A stretch of DNA of 64,000 nucleotides. Origin: Acidimicrobiia bacterium (GTDB taxonomy: Bacteria > Actinomycetota > Acidimicrobiia > Acidimicrobiales > Aldehydirespiratoraceae). The notes under the pieces are model-generated. The model saw nothing but the letters and a program-made list of their open reading frames with translations, did no database searches and was not told where the DNA came from. The translations under genes and the position numbers were made by a program. Below, piece after piece: positions 8,863 to 16,734 of the stretch. The stretch is from contig QIIW01000152.1 of the NCBI GenBank assembly GCA_003231645.1, positions 51,729 to 115,728 on the forward strand. The letters run 5' to 3'. Every line of letters starts with the position of its first letter. Within the stretch, counting starts at the first letter, position 1.

Positions 8863-9362
8863 GAGGGCCAGGCGTCGACCAACCGACGCCAGGACACGAC
8901 GAGGGCTTCGGGAAGAACCCTGGTATCGGCCACGGCGGTCATGAAGTTGGTGTCACCTGCCCACCTCGGGACGATGTGGACATGGAGGTGGTCGGGCACA
9001 CCGGCGCCCGCACCCCGGCCGAGGTTCATGCCGACGTTGACTCCTTCGGGCGAATACGCGGCCTTGACGGCACCGACTCCCAGCCGTACCGCGTTCCACA
9101 ACTCTGCGTGTTCGTCGTCGGTGAGATCCTCGAGCGCCGCCACGCCCCGATTCGGCAGCACCATTGTGTGGCCCGACGTGTAGGGGTAGGCGTTGAGCAG
9201 CGCGAAGCAGGTGCGGCCGCGCCACACGATGAAGGTCTGCTCGTCGGGGGCACCGGAGGCAAGAATCGACTCGAACAGCGTCGCGGCGCCGGGGACCGCC
9301 GTCGGCGTGTGGATGTCGCTGAGATATGGCATCCGCCAACCCGCCCAGAGATGCTCGACCAT
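8859..9362 (-). CDS. HIT family hydrolase/phosphorylase (Ap4A phosphorylase-like)
   Basis: Histidine-triad protein of 167 residues. The HxHxH motif is in PDHLHVHIVPRW, and NAYPYTSGHTMVLPNR is the typical HIT N-terminal block. The ATG at 9362 is preceded by GGAGGGGGG and sits 17 bases after thrS. The mycobacterial protein at the same position between thrS and pgsA (Rv2613c, as I recall) is a diadenosine tetraphosphate phosphorylase, so that is the most likely activity, but a general nucleotide hydrolase is possible. Confidence 0.88.
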   Translation of the reverse strand: MVEHLWAGWRMPYLSDIHTPTAVPGAATLFESILASGAPDEQTFIVWRGRTCFALLNAYPYTSGHTMVLPNRGVAALEDLTDDEHAELWNAVRLGVGAVKAAYSPEGVNVGMNLGRGAGAGVPDHLHVHIVPRWAGDTNFMTAVADTRVLPEALVVSWRRLVDAWPS

Positions 9363-9379
9363 TGGATACCCCCCTCCGA

Positions 9380-11365
9380 TCAGGCGAGAGCCGCGACCTC
9401 GGCGGCCAGCCGTTGGATGAAATCGCCCACTGCCACGTCGCGCTCGGGCTTGGCGTCGCCTCTCTTGTTGACACCGACGGTGTCGTTGGCGACGTCGTCG
9501 TCGCCCACCACCAGGATGTACGGGATCTTTTCGACCTTGCCGTTGCGGACCCGTTTGCCGAGCGGCTCGGTGGCCCCGGCAACGCTCACCCGCAGACCAC
9601 CTGCCATCAGGCGGGACGCGACATCGTCGGCGTAGGCGTGGTGGGCCTCGGCCACGGGAAGGACGCGAACCTGCTCGGGCGCGAGCCAGGCCGGAAAGGC
9701 ACCGGCATAGTGCTCGAGCAGCACCCCGAAGAACCTCTCCACCGAACCGAACAGCGCCCGATGGATCATCACCGGCCGCCGGCGCGTGCCGTCGTTGGCG
9801 ACGTATTCGAGGTCGAATCGTTCGGGCAGGTTGAAGTCGAGCTGAATCGTGGAGAGCTGCCACGCCCGACCGATCGCATCGCGAACGTCGACATCGATCT
9901 TCGGCCCGTAGAACGCACCGCCGCCCTCGTCGACCACGTACTCGAGACCGGCCGTGTCCAATGCCTCACGCAGGCCCTCGGTGGCCTGATCCCAGAGGTC
10001 ATCCTCGCCTACCGATTTCTCCGGCGGTCGGGTGGAGAGCTTGGCCTGAAACTCCTCAAACCCGAAGGCGCGCAGCACGTCCAGAACGAATGCCAGCAGC
10101 GACGAGAGTTCACCGGCGATGTCGTCGCGGGTGCAGAAAATATGGCTGTCATCCTGGGTGAAGCCGCGGCTTCGCAACAGACCGTGGACCGCGCCGGAGA
10201 GTTCGTAGCGGTAGACCGCCCCGAGCTCGAACAATCGAAGAGGCAGCTCGCGGTAGCTGCGCAGATTCGACTTGTAGATCATGACGTGGAACGGACAGTT
10301 CATCGGCTTCGGGTAGTAGTTCGTCCCGTCGACTTCCATCGCCGGATACATGCTGTCGGCATAGAAGTCGAGATGCCCCGACGTCTCCCAGAGCACCGAC
10401 TTGGCGATGTGGGGCGAGAACACGAACTCGTAACCACCGTGCTGGTGACGGTCGCGGGAGTAGTCCTCCATGATCTTGCGTATCAGCGCACCCTTGGGGT
10501 GCCAGACGGCGAGGCCGGGTCCGAGTTCCTCGGGCCAGGAGACCAGGTCGAGTTCGTGGGCCAAGCGCCTGTGATCGCGTTTCTCGGCTTCCTCGAGGCG
10601 GTGGAGATGGGCTTTGAGTTCTTTCTTAGATGCCCATGCCGTGCCGTAGACGCGCTGCAACATCGGTCGACTGACGTCACCGCGCCAGTAGGCGCCCGCA
10701 ACCGACTGGAGCTTGAAGTGGCCGAGACGGCCGGTGGAGGGAACATGCGGGCCGGTACACATGTCGCGAAACGTGCCGGGTACGGCCATGTCACCGTTGG
10801 CGTAGTAGCTGATCGAATCGGCCTCACCGATCTCGGCCGCGTCGTCGGCGCCGGCCCGGGCGCCGCTCACTCGTTCGATGATCTCGACCTTGAACGGTGA
10901 GGCCGCGAAGAAGTCGAGGGCTTCGTCGATTGCGAGTTCGTGACGAACAAAAGGTTGGTCGGCGGCCACGATCTCACGCATACGGGCCTCGAGGCGTTCG
11001 AGGTCGTCATCGCTTATGGTCGCGGCGTCGGGAAGCTCGACGTCGTAGTAGAAGCCGTTCTCGATCGGGGGGCCGATCGCCAGCTGGGTCCCGGGAAACA
11101 CATCGAGCAGGGCCTGGGCCAACACATGGGCGGTCGAATGGCGGATGGTGTGCAGACCCCGCGGCGAATCGGCGGTGACGATCTCGACGGTGGCACCGTC
11201 CGGGAGTGGATCACGAAGGTCGTGCTCATGTCCGTCGACCACCGTGATCAGAGCGGCCGAAGCAAGCCGGGGGCCAATGGAGGCCGCCAGGTCGGCACCG
11301 GTGGCGCCGTCGACCAGCTCACGCTGGGAGCCGTCGGGAAGGGTTACCGAAATCGAAGCTGACAT
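9380..11365 (-). CDS. thrS: Threonyl-tRNA synthetase
   Basis: Class II aminoacyl-tRNA synthetase charging tRNA-Thr. The 661 residues include an N-terminal TGS domain, the editing domain with the HSTAH zinc/editing motif, the class II core (FSPHIAKSVLWETSGH, then HGLLRSRGFTQDDSH as motif 2) and the C-terminal anticodon-binding domain ending VGDDDVANDTVGVNKRG. Length and domain order are normal. A TAACCT box lies nine bases before the ATG, but GGCGGAG also precedes it, so translation may or may not be leaderless. Confidence 0.97.
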   Translation of the reverse strand: MSASISVTLPDGSQRELVDGATGADLAASIGPRLASAALITVVDGHEHDLRDPLPDGATVEIVTADSPRGLHTIRHSTAHVLAQALLDVFPGTQLAIGPPIENGFYYDVELPDAATISDDDLERLEARMREIVAADQPFVRHELAIDEALDFFAASPFKVEIIERVSGARAGADDAAEIGEADSISYYANGDMAVPGTFRDMCTGPHVPSTGRLGHFKLQSVAGAYWRGDVSRPMLQRVYGTAWASKKELKAHLHRLEEAEKRDHRRLAHELDLVSWPEELGPGLAVWHPKGALIRKIMEDYSRDRHQHGGYEFVFSPHIAKSVLWETSGHLDFYADSMYPAMEVDGTNYYPKPMNCPFHVMIYKSNLRSYRELPLRLFELGAVYRYELSGAVHGLLRSRGFTQDDSHIFCTRDDIAGELSSLLAFVLDVLRAFGFEEFQAKLSTRPPEKSVGEDDLWDQATEGLREALDTAGLEYVVDEGGGAFYGPKIDVDVRDAIGRAWQLSTIQLDFNLPERFDLEYVANDGTRRRPVMIHRALFGSVERFFGVLLEHYAGAFPAWLAPEQVRVLPVAEAHHAYADDVASRLMAGGLRVSVAGATEPLGKRVRNGKVEKIPYILVVGDDDVANDTVGVNKRGDAKPERDVAVGDFIQRLAAEVAALA

Positions 11366-11374
11366 ACTCCGCCG

Positions 11375-11380
11375 AGGTTA
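11375..11380 (-). promoter_or_regulatory. -10-like box upstream of thrS
   Basis: Reads TAACCT on the minus strand, nine bases before the thrS ATG. It would give a zero- to three-base leader. I see no T-box or attenuator structure in the short gap to the upstream acyltransferase gene (11366-11444). Confidence 0.4.
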
Positions 11381-11444
11381 GCGTCGGGCCGAGTCGCTGG
11401 TTGCGAGGTTTCGAGCTCGGTCGCCCACCGGTGGGAGGGTCGGG

Positions 11445-12203
11445 TCAGATGGCGGCCGGTCGGAGCACATCAGCCGACGAGCGGCGGACCGGCATCTCCG
11501 GATCGACCGTGGTCTGCAGTGTCGTGGTGGCTTCCTGCCGACCCTTGGTCGCGTAGGAGTTGACGTAGTCCTGGCCGGTGAGGGCGCGTATCTCGAACAT
11601 GAGCTCGTCGGTCATCTGCCGCAGACGCAATCTGGAATCGGACACACGATCGGAGTCGGGCGGCCGAATCGGACGGCCGAACCGGATCTCGGCCGGCAGG
11701 AACGGCCTGGGGCACGATGCCTCGGGTGGTTGGATGCGGCGGGTCCCGAGAATCCCGACCGGAATGATCGGCGCGCCGGTGCTGACCGACAGTCGGGCCG
11801 CGCCCGTGTGCCCCTTGTGGAGAAATCCGGTGCGAGATCGCGTGCCTTCGGGGTAGATGCCGAACAGTTGACCTCGCTCGAGCAGATCGGCCGCCGCATC
11901 GAGGGCACGCTGCGACGAATCACCACCGCTGCGATCGATCGGGATCATTCCGAGGGCCGGGAAGAGCTTCCGGGTCTTCCAGTCGTCGAGGTATTCGGCC
12001 TTTCCGACGAAGGTGATGCATCGGGGAAGCACCGTGGGCAGAAAGAACGAGTCGATCACGGAGGTGTGGTTGGGGGCCAAGATGGCCGGACCGTCGGTGG
12101 GAATGTTGCCGAGACCCACGACGTTGATGCGCCAGCACGCCTTGAAGACGGGTCGCATGACCGAGACTGCGATCTTCTGCAGTTGCCCTTTGTCGGTGGC
12201 CAC
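11445..12203 (-). CDS. 1-acyl-glycerol-3-phosphate acyltransferase family protein (PlsC-like)
   Basis: Membrane-associated lysophospholipid acyltransferase. Motif I is NHTSVIDSFF (NHxSxxD), motif III is IYPEGTRSRTG, and PIIPVGILGTRR follows, so all four acyltransferase blocks are recognisable. The GTG at 12203 was preferred because AGGGAG lies five bases upstream; an in-frame ATG at 12239 would add 12 residues. Acceptor and acyl donor cannot be deduced. It follows mshC on the same strand by about 80 bases and precedes thrS. Confidence 0.88.
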   Translation of the reverse strand: MATDKGQLQKIAVSVMRPVFKACWRINVVGLGNIPTDGPAILAPNHTSVIDSFFLPTVLPRCITFVGKAEYLDDWKTRKLFPALGMIPIDRSGGDSSQRALDAAADLLERGQLFGIYPEGTRSRTGFLHKGHTGAARLSVSTGAPIIPVGILGTRRIQPPEASCPRPFLPAEIRFGRPIRPPDSDRVSDSRLRLRQMTDELMFEIRALTGQDYVNSYATKGRQEATTTLQTTVDPEMPVRRSSADVLRPAAI

Positions 12204-12284
12204 AAAGACTCCCTGTTGGTGGCCCACATCATGGCGCACCGATGGTGCCTGCGCGGCACGGCTTTGTGAACGCCTCGTGAAAAA

Positions 12285-13439
12285 TCAGCGAACCCCACCG
12301 AGATCGACCCCGATGAGTGCCGCCGCGGGCCCAGCATCGACGAGGTTCGACGCGGCGTCGTCGATCAGCCCGATCGCCCCCGGGACGTCCAGATCGGAGT
12401 CAACCCTCGACCTGACGGCGTCGAGCAGCTGCTGTCGCGTCCGGTCCGAGGCTGTCCCGCGAGCAATCGATGCCGCTCGCCGCCAACTCTGCAGACGCGC
12501 CTCGGCGTCGGCCAGCAGACCGTCGGTCCACTGCCACGGTCGCCGGTAGTGATGGATCGAGAGGGCGAGCCTGATCGCGGCCGGCTCGGTCCGCTCGCGC
12601 AACTCGTGTACGAACACGAGATTGCCGAGCGACTTCGACATCTTGCGGCCGTCGAGGTGGACCATCGCATGGTGCACCCAGTGGCGCACGAAGGGCGACC
12701 CGGTGACCGACTCGCACTGTGCACGCACACATTCGTGGTGTGGGTAGAGGAGGTCGACACCACCACCGTGGATATCGATCGTGGAGCCGAGCTCCCGCAT
12801 TGCCAAGGCACTGCACTCGATGTGCCACCCGGGGCGGCCGGCTCCCCAGCGCGACTCCCAGCAAGGTTCGCCGTCACCGGAGGGCCGCCACATGACAAAA
12901 TCGAGCGGATTCCGCTTGGCCGGGTCGTCGGGGTACTCACCCCATTCGTCGGCCAGGCGGCGCATTCGGTCGGCCCCGAGCCTCGCCAGGGAACCGAAGT
13001 CGTCGACCGATGCGGTGTCGAAGTAGACCGAACCACCCGACTCGTAGGCGTGCCCGGCCGCGATCGTGGAGTCGATCAGGCCTCGTATCTCGGGGATCGC
13101 CCCGGTCGCTCTCGGCTCGGACCACGGCGCAAGAGTGTTGAGCGACTTCATGTCGTCGTCGAATCGGGCCTTCTCGCCGAACGCCAGATCGAGATAGTGG
13201 ACGCCACGGCGTCGGGCCGCGGCCAGGATGCTGTCGTCGACATCGGTGATGTTGCGTACGTACCTGACCTCGTGACCGAGATCGATGAGTCGGCGCTGCA
13301 GCACGTCGTAGGTGATGTAGGTCGCGGCGTGACCGAGATGAGTCGCGTCGTAGGGCGTGATCCCACAGACGTACATCGAAACCTCGTGACCGGCCGTGAA
13401 CGGGACCGTCTGCCCTCGGGCCGTGTCGTAGAGCTGCAT
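12285..13439 (-). CDS. mshC: Cysteine:1D-myo-inosityl glucosaminide ligase (mycothiol synthesis)
   Basis: ATP-dependent ligase that joins cysteine to GlcN-Ins in mycothiol synthesis; a relative of cysteinyl-tRNA synthetase. The start MYVCGITPYDATHLGHAATY carries the MshC version of the HIGH region (cysteinyl-tRNA synthetases have YVCGPTVYDxxHIGNAR), and KMSKSLGN is present. The protein is about 384 residues, shorter than CysRS because the tRNA-binding C-terminus is missing, as expected for MshC. The ATG at 13439 is given; a GTG at 13445 sits seven bases after a TAACGT box and may be the true leaderless start. Confidence 0.88.
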   Translation of the reverse strand: MQLYDTARGQTVPFTAGHEVSMYVCGITPYDATHLGHAATYITYDVLQRRLIDLGHEVRYVRNITDVDDSILAAARRRGVHYLDLAFGEKARFDDDMKSLNTLAPWSEPRATGAIPEIRGLIDSTIAAGHAYESGGSVYFDTASVDDFGSLARLGADRMRRLADEWGEYPDDPAKRNPLDFVMWRPSGDGEPCWESRWGAGRPGWHIECSALAMRELGSTIDIHGGGVDLLYPHHECVRAQCESVTGSPFVRHWVHHAMVHLDGRKMSKSLGNLVFVHELRERTEPAAIRLALSIHHYRRPWQWTDGLLADAEARLQSWRRAASIARGTASDRTRQQLLDAVRSRVDSDLDVPGAIGLIDDAASNLVDAGPAAALIGVDLGGVR

Positions 13440-13452
13440 CGCCACCAACACG

Positions 13453-13458
13453 ACGTTA
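13453..13458 (-). promoter_or_regulatory. -10-like box for mshC
   Basis: TAACGT on the minus strand, seven bases before an in-frame GTG at 13445 and thirteen before the ATG at 13439. It supports the longer start by two residues if mshC is leaderless. Confidence 0.4.
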
Positions 13459-13564
13459 TGCCGCCGACATGGCGGCCGTGGAGAGTTCCAGGCCGTAATG
13501 TCTGAAGGTCCATGCCGGTTTCGTCCGGCGCGGGTCGTACCCCGACCCACGGAATGGAGGAAAA

Positions 13565-14332
13565 GTGGGCCTGCTCGACGGTAAGCGGATCGTGATCACC
13601 GGCGTGCTCACCGACGCGTCGCTTGCGTACGGAATCGCCCGGCTGGCCCAGGAGGAAGGTGCCGAACTGGTCCTCACCGGGGCCGGTCGGGGGATGCGGC
13701 TCACCCGGCGAACGGCCCGGAAGTTCCCGAACGAGCCCGAGGTGGTCGAGTTCGATGTGTCCGACGCATCCCACGCCACGGCGCTTCGTGAACGTCTGGA
13801 GTCGAAATGGGGGCGGGTCGACGGCGCGCTCCATGCCATCGGGTTCGCTCCTGAAGCCTGTCTCGGCGAAAACCTGATGGGAGCCACCTGGGACGACGTC
13901 AAGGTGGCGATCGAGATATCGGCTTTCTCCCTCAAGCTGCTCGCCGACGCCGTCGCGCCGCTCATGACCGACGGCGGATCGATCGTCGGACTCGACTTCG
14001 ATGCCACCGTGGCATGGCCCGCCTACAACTGGATGGGGGTGGCCAAGGCCGCCCTCGAATCGACCAATCGTTATCTGGCCAGGGAACTCGGACGGGCCGG
14101 CGTGAGGTGCAACCTGGTCGCCGCCGGGCCGATCAAGACGGTAGCCGCGAAGTCGATTCCCGGTTTCTCGAAGTTCGAGGACGCCTGGGACGACCGGGCA
14201 CCCCTGGGCTGGGATGTCAGGGACTCATCCGCGATCGCCAAGTCGACCGTAGCGCTCCTCTCCGACTGGTTCCCCTCCACCACCGGATCGATCATCCACG
14301 TCGACGGCGGTTTCCACTTTACCGGGGCCTGA
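13565..14332 (+). CDS. fabI: Enoyl-[acyl-carrier-protein] reductase (FabI/InhA type)
   Basis: NADH-dependent short-chain reductase performing the last step of each fatty-acid elongation cycle. The N-terminal GKRIVITGVLTDASLAYGIA is the FabI variant of the SDR nucleotide site, and the catalytic Tyr/Lys spacing is Y-x6-K in YNWMGVAK, which separates FabI/InhA from classical SDRs. The 255-residue length is standard. It starts with GTG after an excellent GGAGGA site. It is divergent from mshC and ends one base before the stop of the facing CNNM gene. Confidence 0.93.
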   Translation: MGLLDGKRIVITGVLTDASLAYGIARLAQEEGAELVLTGAGRGMRLTRRTARKFPNEPEVVEFDVSDASHATALRERLESKWGRVDGALHAIGFAPEACLGENLMGATWDDVKVAIEISAFSLKLLADAVAPLMTDGGSIVGLDFDATVAWPAYNWMGVAKAALESTNRYLARELGRAGVRCNLVAAGPIKTVAAKSIPGFSKFEDAWDDRAPLGWDVRDSSAIAKSTVALLSDWFPSTTGSIIHVDGGFHFTGA

Positions 14333-14333
14333 G

Positions 14334-15386
14334 TCAGCCCGGCTGGGGACGGTCGGTCTCGTCACGGATCGAACCGACCAGCGACTCGAGGACGTCCTCG
14401 AGGGTGACCATGCCGAGCAGAGTTCCGTCGGCATCACGAACGAGCGTCATGTGGCGCCTCGTACGACGCATCGACCGCATCAGGTCGCGAATCGACCGGT
14501 CCGGTGGCACGATCAGCATGCGGCGGATCATTTCGAGCGGCACCGGTTCGGGCCTGGCCTCGGCCGGCAGCCGCAGCAGGTCCTTGGAGTGGACGAAACC
14601 GACGATGTCGTCGGATCCCGTGCCGTGGATCGGCAGACGGCTGTGCCCCGACCGGGCCACCACGGCCTCGATGCCCGAGACCGGTGTCGACCTGGCGACA
14701 CCGACCAACCGCGACCTCGGCACCATGATCGATCCGGCGGTACGGGCCCGGAAATCGAGCGCGCCACTCAGCAGGTCGTGCTCGGCCGGGTCGAGTACCC
14801 CCTCCTGGTGGGCGCCGGCGATGAGAGTGTGGAATTCGTTGACGGTGAGCGCGGTGTTGAGTTCATCGACCGGCTCGCGGCCCAGCATTCTGACGGTGAC
14901 ACTCGACAGTTCGTTGAGTGCCCATATCACCGGACGCAACGCCGTGACGTAGGCACGGTGGATGGGCGCCAACGCCCGTGCGGCCCGCTCCGGACCGGCC
15001 AGGGAGATGTTCTTGGGCACCATCTCACCGAGCACTATGTGGAAGGTCACCACGATCGCCAGCGCCACCACGAAACCGACGCCGCTCAGGAGCCCCGACG
15101 GCACGTCGATGACACGTTCCACAGCAGATTCGACCACGGTCGACACCGCGGGTTCGGCCACGAAGCCGAGGCCGAGAGAAGCCATCGTGATGCCCAACTG
15201 CGCGCCCGCGAGCTGGGGCTGAAGATCACGGACCGCCTCGAGGGCCGCGGAGGCACCGTCGTCGGCGTTGTCGGCCATCGGTTCCAGGCGCGAGGTACGG
15301 CTTCCTATCAAGGAGAATTCGACCGACACGAAAAAGGCGTTGACCCCCACCAGGACCAACGAGAGAACCAACATCCACGCGATCAC
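14334..15386 (-). CDS. CNNM/CorC-family membrane protein, short form
   Basis: A 350-residue membrane protein with a DUF21/CNNM transmembrane domain (about residues 1-180, four hydrophobic segments) followed by a tandem CBS pair (SRLVGVARSTPVSGIEAVVARSGHSRLPI and the region ending VTLEDVLESLVGSI). It stops right after the CBS pair, so the C-terminal CorC/HlyC domain seen in its upstream paralogue is absent. Family members are linked to Mg2+/Co2+ handling. The GTG start overlaps the stop of the paralogue (GTGA), so the two are coupled and may form a heteromer. Confidence 0.87.
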   Translation of the reverse strand: MIAWMLVLSLVLVGVNAFFVSVEFSLIGSRTSRLEPMADNADDGASAALEAVRDLQPQLAGAQLGITMASLGLGFVAEPAVSTVVESAVERVIDVPSGLLSGVGFVVALAIVVTFHIVLGEMVPKNISLAGPERAARALAPIHRAYVTALRPVIWALNELSSVTVRMLGREPVDELNTALTVNEFHTLIAGAHQEGVLDPAEHDLLSGALDFRARTAGSIMVPRSRLVGVARSTPVSGIEAVVARSGHSRLPIHGTGSDDIVGFVHSKDLLRLPAEARPEPVPLEMIRRMLIVPPDRSIRDLMRSMRRTRRHMTLVRDADGTLLGMVTLEDVLESLVGSIRDETDRPQPG

Positions 15387-16687
15387 GACGTCTCCTCACG
15401 CGGTTCGACCATGCGGACGGTCGCGACCCGCAGCCGATCCATGGCGACCACCTCGATTCGCCAGCCGTCGACTCTGCACATCTCGCCCGGCTCGGGGATG
15501 TGACCGAGTTGGTCGAGTACGAGACCGGCCAGCGTTTCGTAGTCGCCCCCTGGCATCTCGAAACCGACCGAGTCGAGGACCTCGTCATGGTGCAACGAGG
15601 CCGGAATGATCGTCGAACCCTTGGCCTCGACCCTCGTCAGTGACGCCGCCACATCGTCGTGTTCGTCATCGATCTCGCCGACGATCTCCTCGAGGATGTC
15701 CTCGAGGGTGATGATTCCGGCCGTGCCGCCGTACTCGTCGATGACCACGGCGAGCTGGCCGCCGCGTTCGCGCAGATTGACGAGCAACTCGTCGAGATCC
15801 TTCGTTTCCGGCACGGCCAGCACCGGGGCCATCACGCTGTCGACGCTGGTGCAGTCCCGGCGATCAACCGGCACGGCATGGACGGACTTCACGTGGACCA
15901 CGCCGACGACCGTGTCGAGGTCGCCTGCGATGACCGGAAAACGTGAATGGCCGGTGCGCACGGCAAGGGCAGCGAGCTCGGCGATCGTGGCGTCGCATCC
16001 GATCGACAGCACGTGAACCCGCGGCACCATCGCGTCATCGGCCGACTTTTCGGCGAGTCGGATGGAACGGGTGAGGAGTTCGACCTCACCGGCGTCGAGC
16101 ATGCCCTCCTCGCCCGAGGTCCTGATCAGCTGCTCGAGTTCTTCACGGTCGGGGGTGGCCTCGAGTTCGTCGGCCGTCCCGAAACCGAGTCCCCTTGTGA
16201 TCCGGGTGGCCAGTCCGTCGAGAAAACCTACGAGGGGGTGGGAGATGGTTCCGTAGATCGTGATCGGGCGAGACAGCGTGACCGCCGACGACAGCGGGCT
16301 GCTCGTGGCCAACGACTTCGGCACCAGCTCGCCGAACACCATTTGGACCACCGTGGCGATGGCGAACGCGATTACGATCGATGCTCCTCCACTCGAAGAG
16401 CCGAAGACGCCACCGAGAACCGGGACGATCAGGTCGGCAACGGCGGGTTCGGCGATGAAACCCAACAGCAGCGAACTGATGGTGATTCCCAACTGGGCCC
16501 CGGAGAGATGGAACGAGAGGTGCTCCAGGAGTCGCTGGACCCGCCGGGCGCCCCGATCACCCGACCCGGCGCGATCGTCGACACGCGTTCGGTCGACCGC
16601 CACCAGCGCGAACTCGGCTGCCACGAATCCGGCATTGGCAGCCACCAGGGCCACGACAGCCAGAAGCCTCAGGGCGATGTCTATCAA
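15383..16687 (-). CDS. CNNM/CorC-family membrane protein, full-length form
   Basis: Paralogue of the next gene, with the full layout: CNNM transmembrane domain, CBS pair, [25 protein letters not shown], and a C-terminal CorC/HlyC domain ([26 protein letters not shown]). Likely a divalent-metal efflux or metal-sensing membrane protein. The start is uncertain: a TTG at 16687 right after GAGGAGGA is given, because upstream codons would run into the divergent ABC gene at 16735. That gene and this one share a 47-base promoter gap. Confidence 0.85.
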   Translation of the reverse strand: [434 protein letters not shown]

Positions 16688-16722
16688 TCCTCCTCGATCT
16701 GTGAGGTACGCGAATGTAGCCG

Positions 16723-16728
16723 TAGCTT
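16723..16728 (+). promoter_or_regulatory. -10-like box for leaderless ABC exporter gene
   Basis: TAGCTT, six bases before the ATG at 16735, with no Shine-Dalgarno between. The layout implies that the mRNA begins at or within a base or two of the start codon. Confidence 0.5.
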
Positions 16729-16734
16729 GTACGG

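Noticed and set aside
9326..10900. A 524-codon plus-strand frame opposite thrS
   Set aside because: It is antisense to a well-conserved thrS, and its translation is low-complexity and shows no motif.
12285..13439. mshC as a second cysteinyl-tRNA synthetase
   Set aside because: The motif is YVCGITPYDATHLGHA and the tRNA-binding C-terminus is missing, both typical of MshC.
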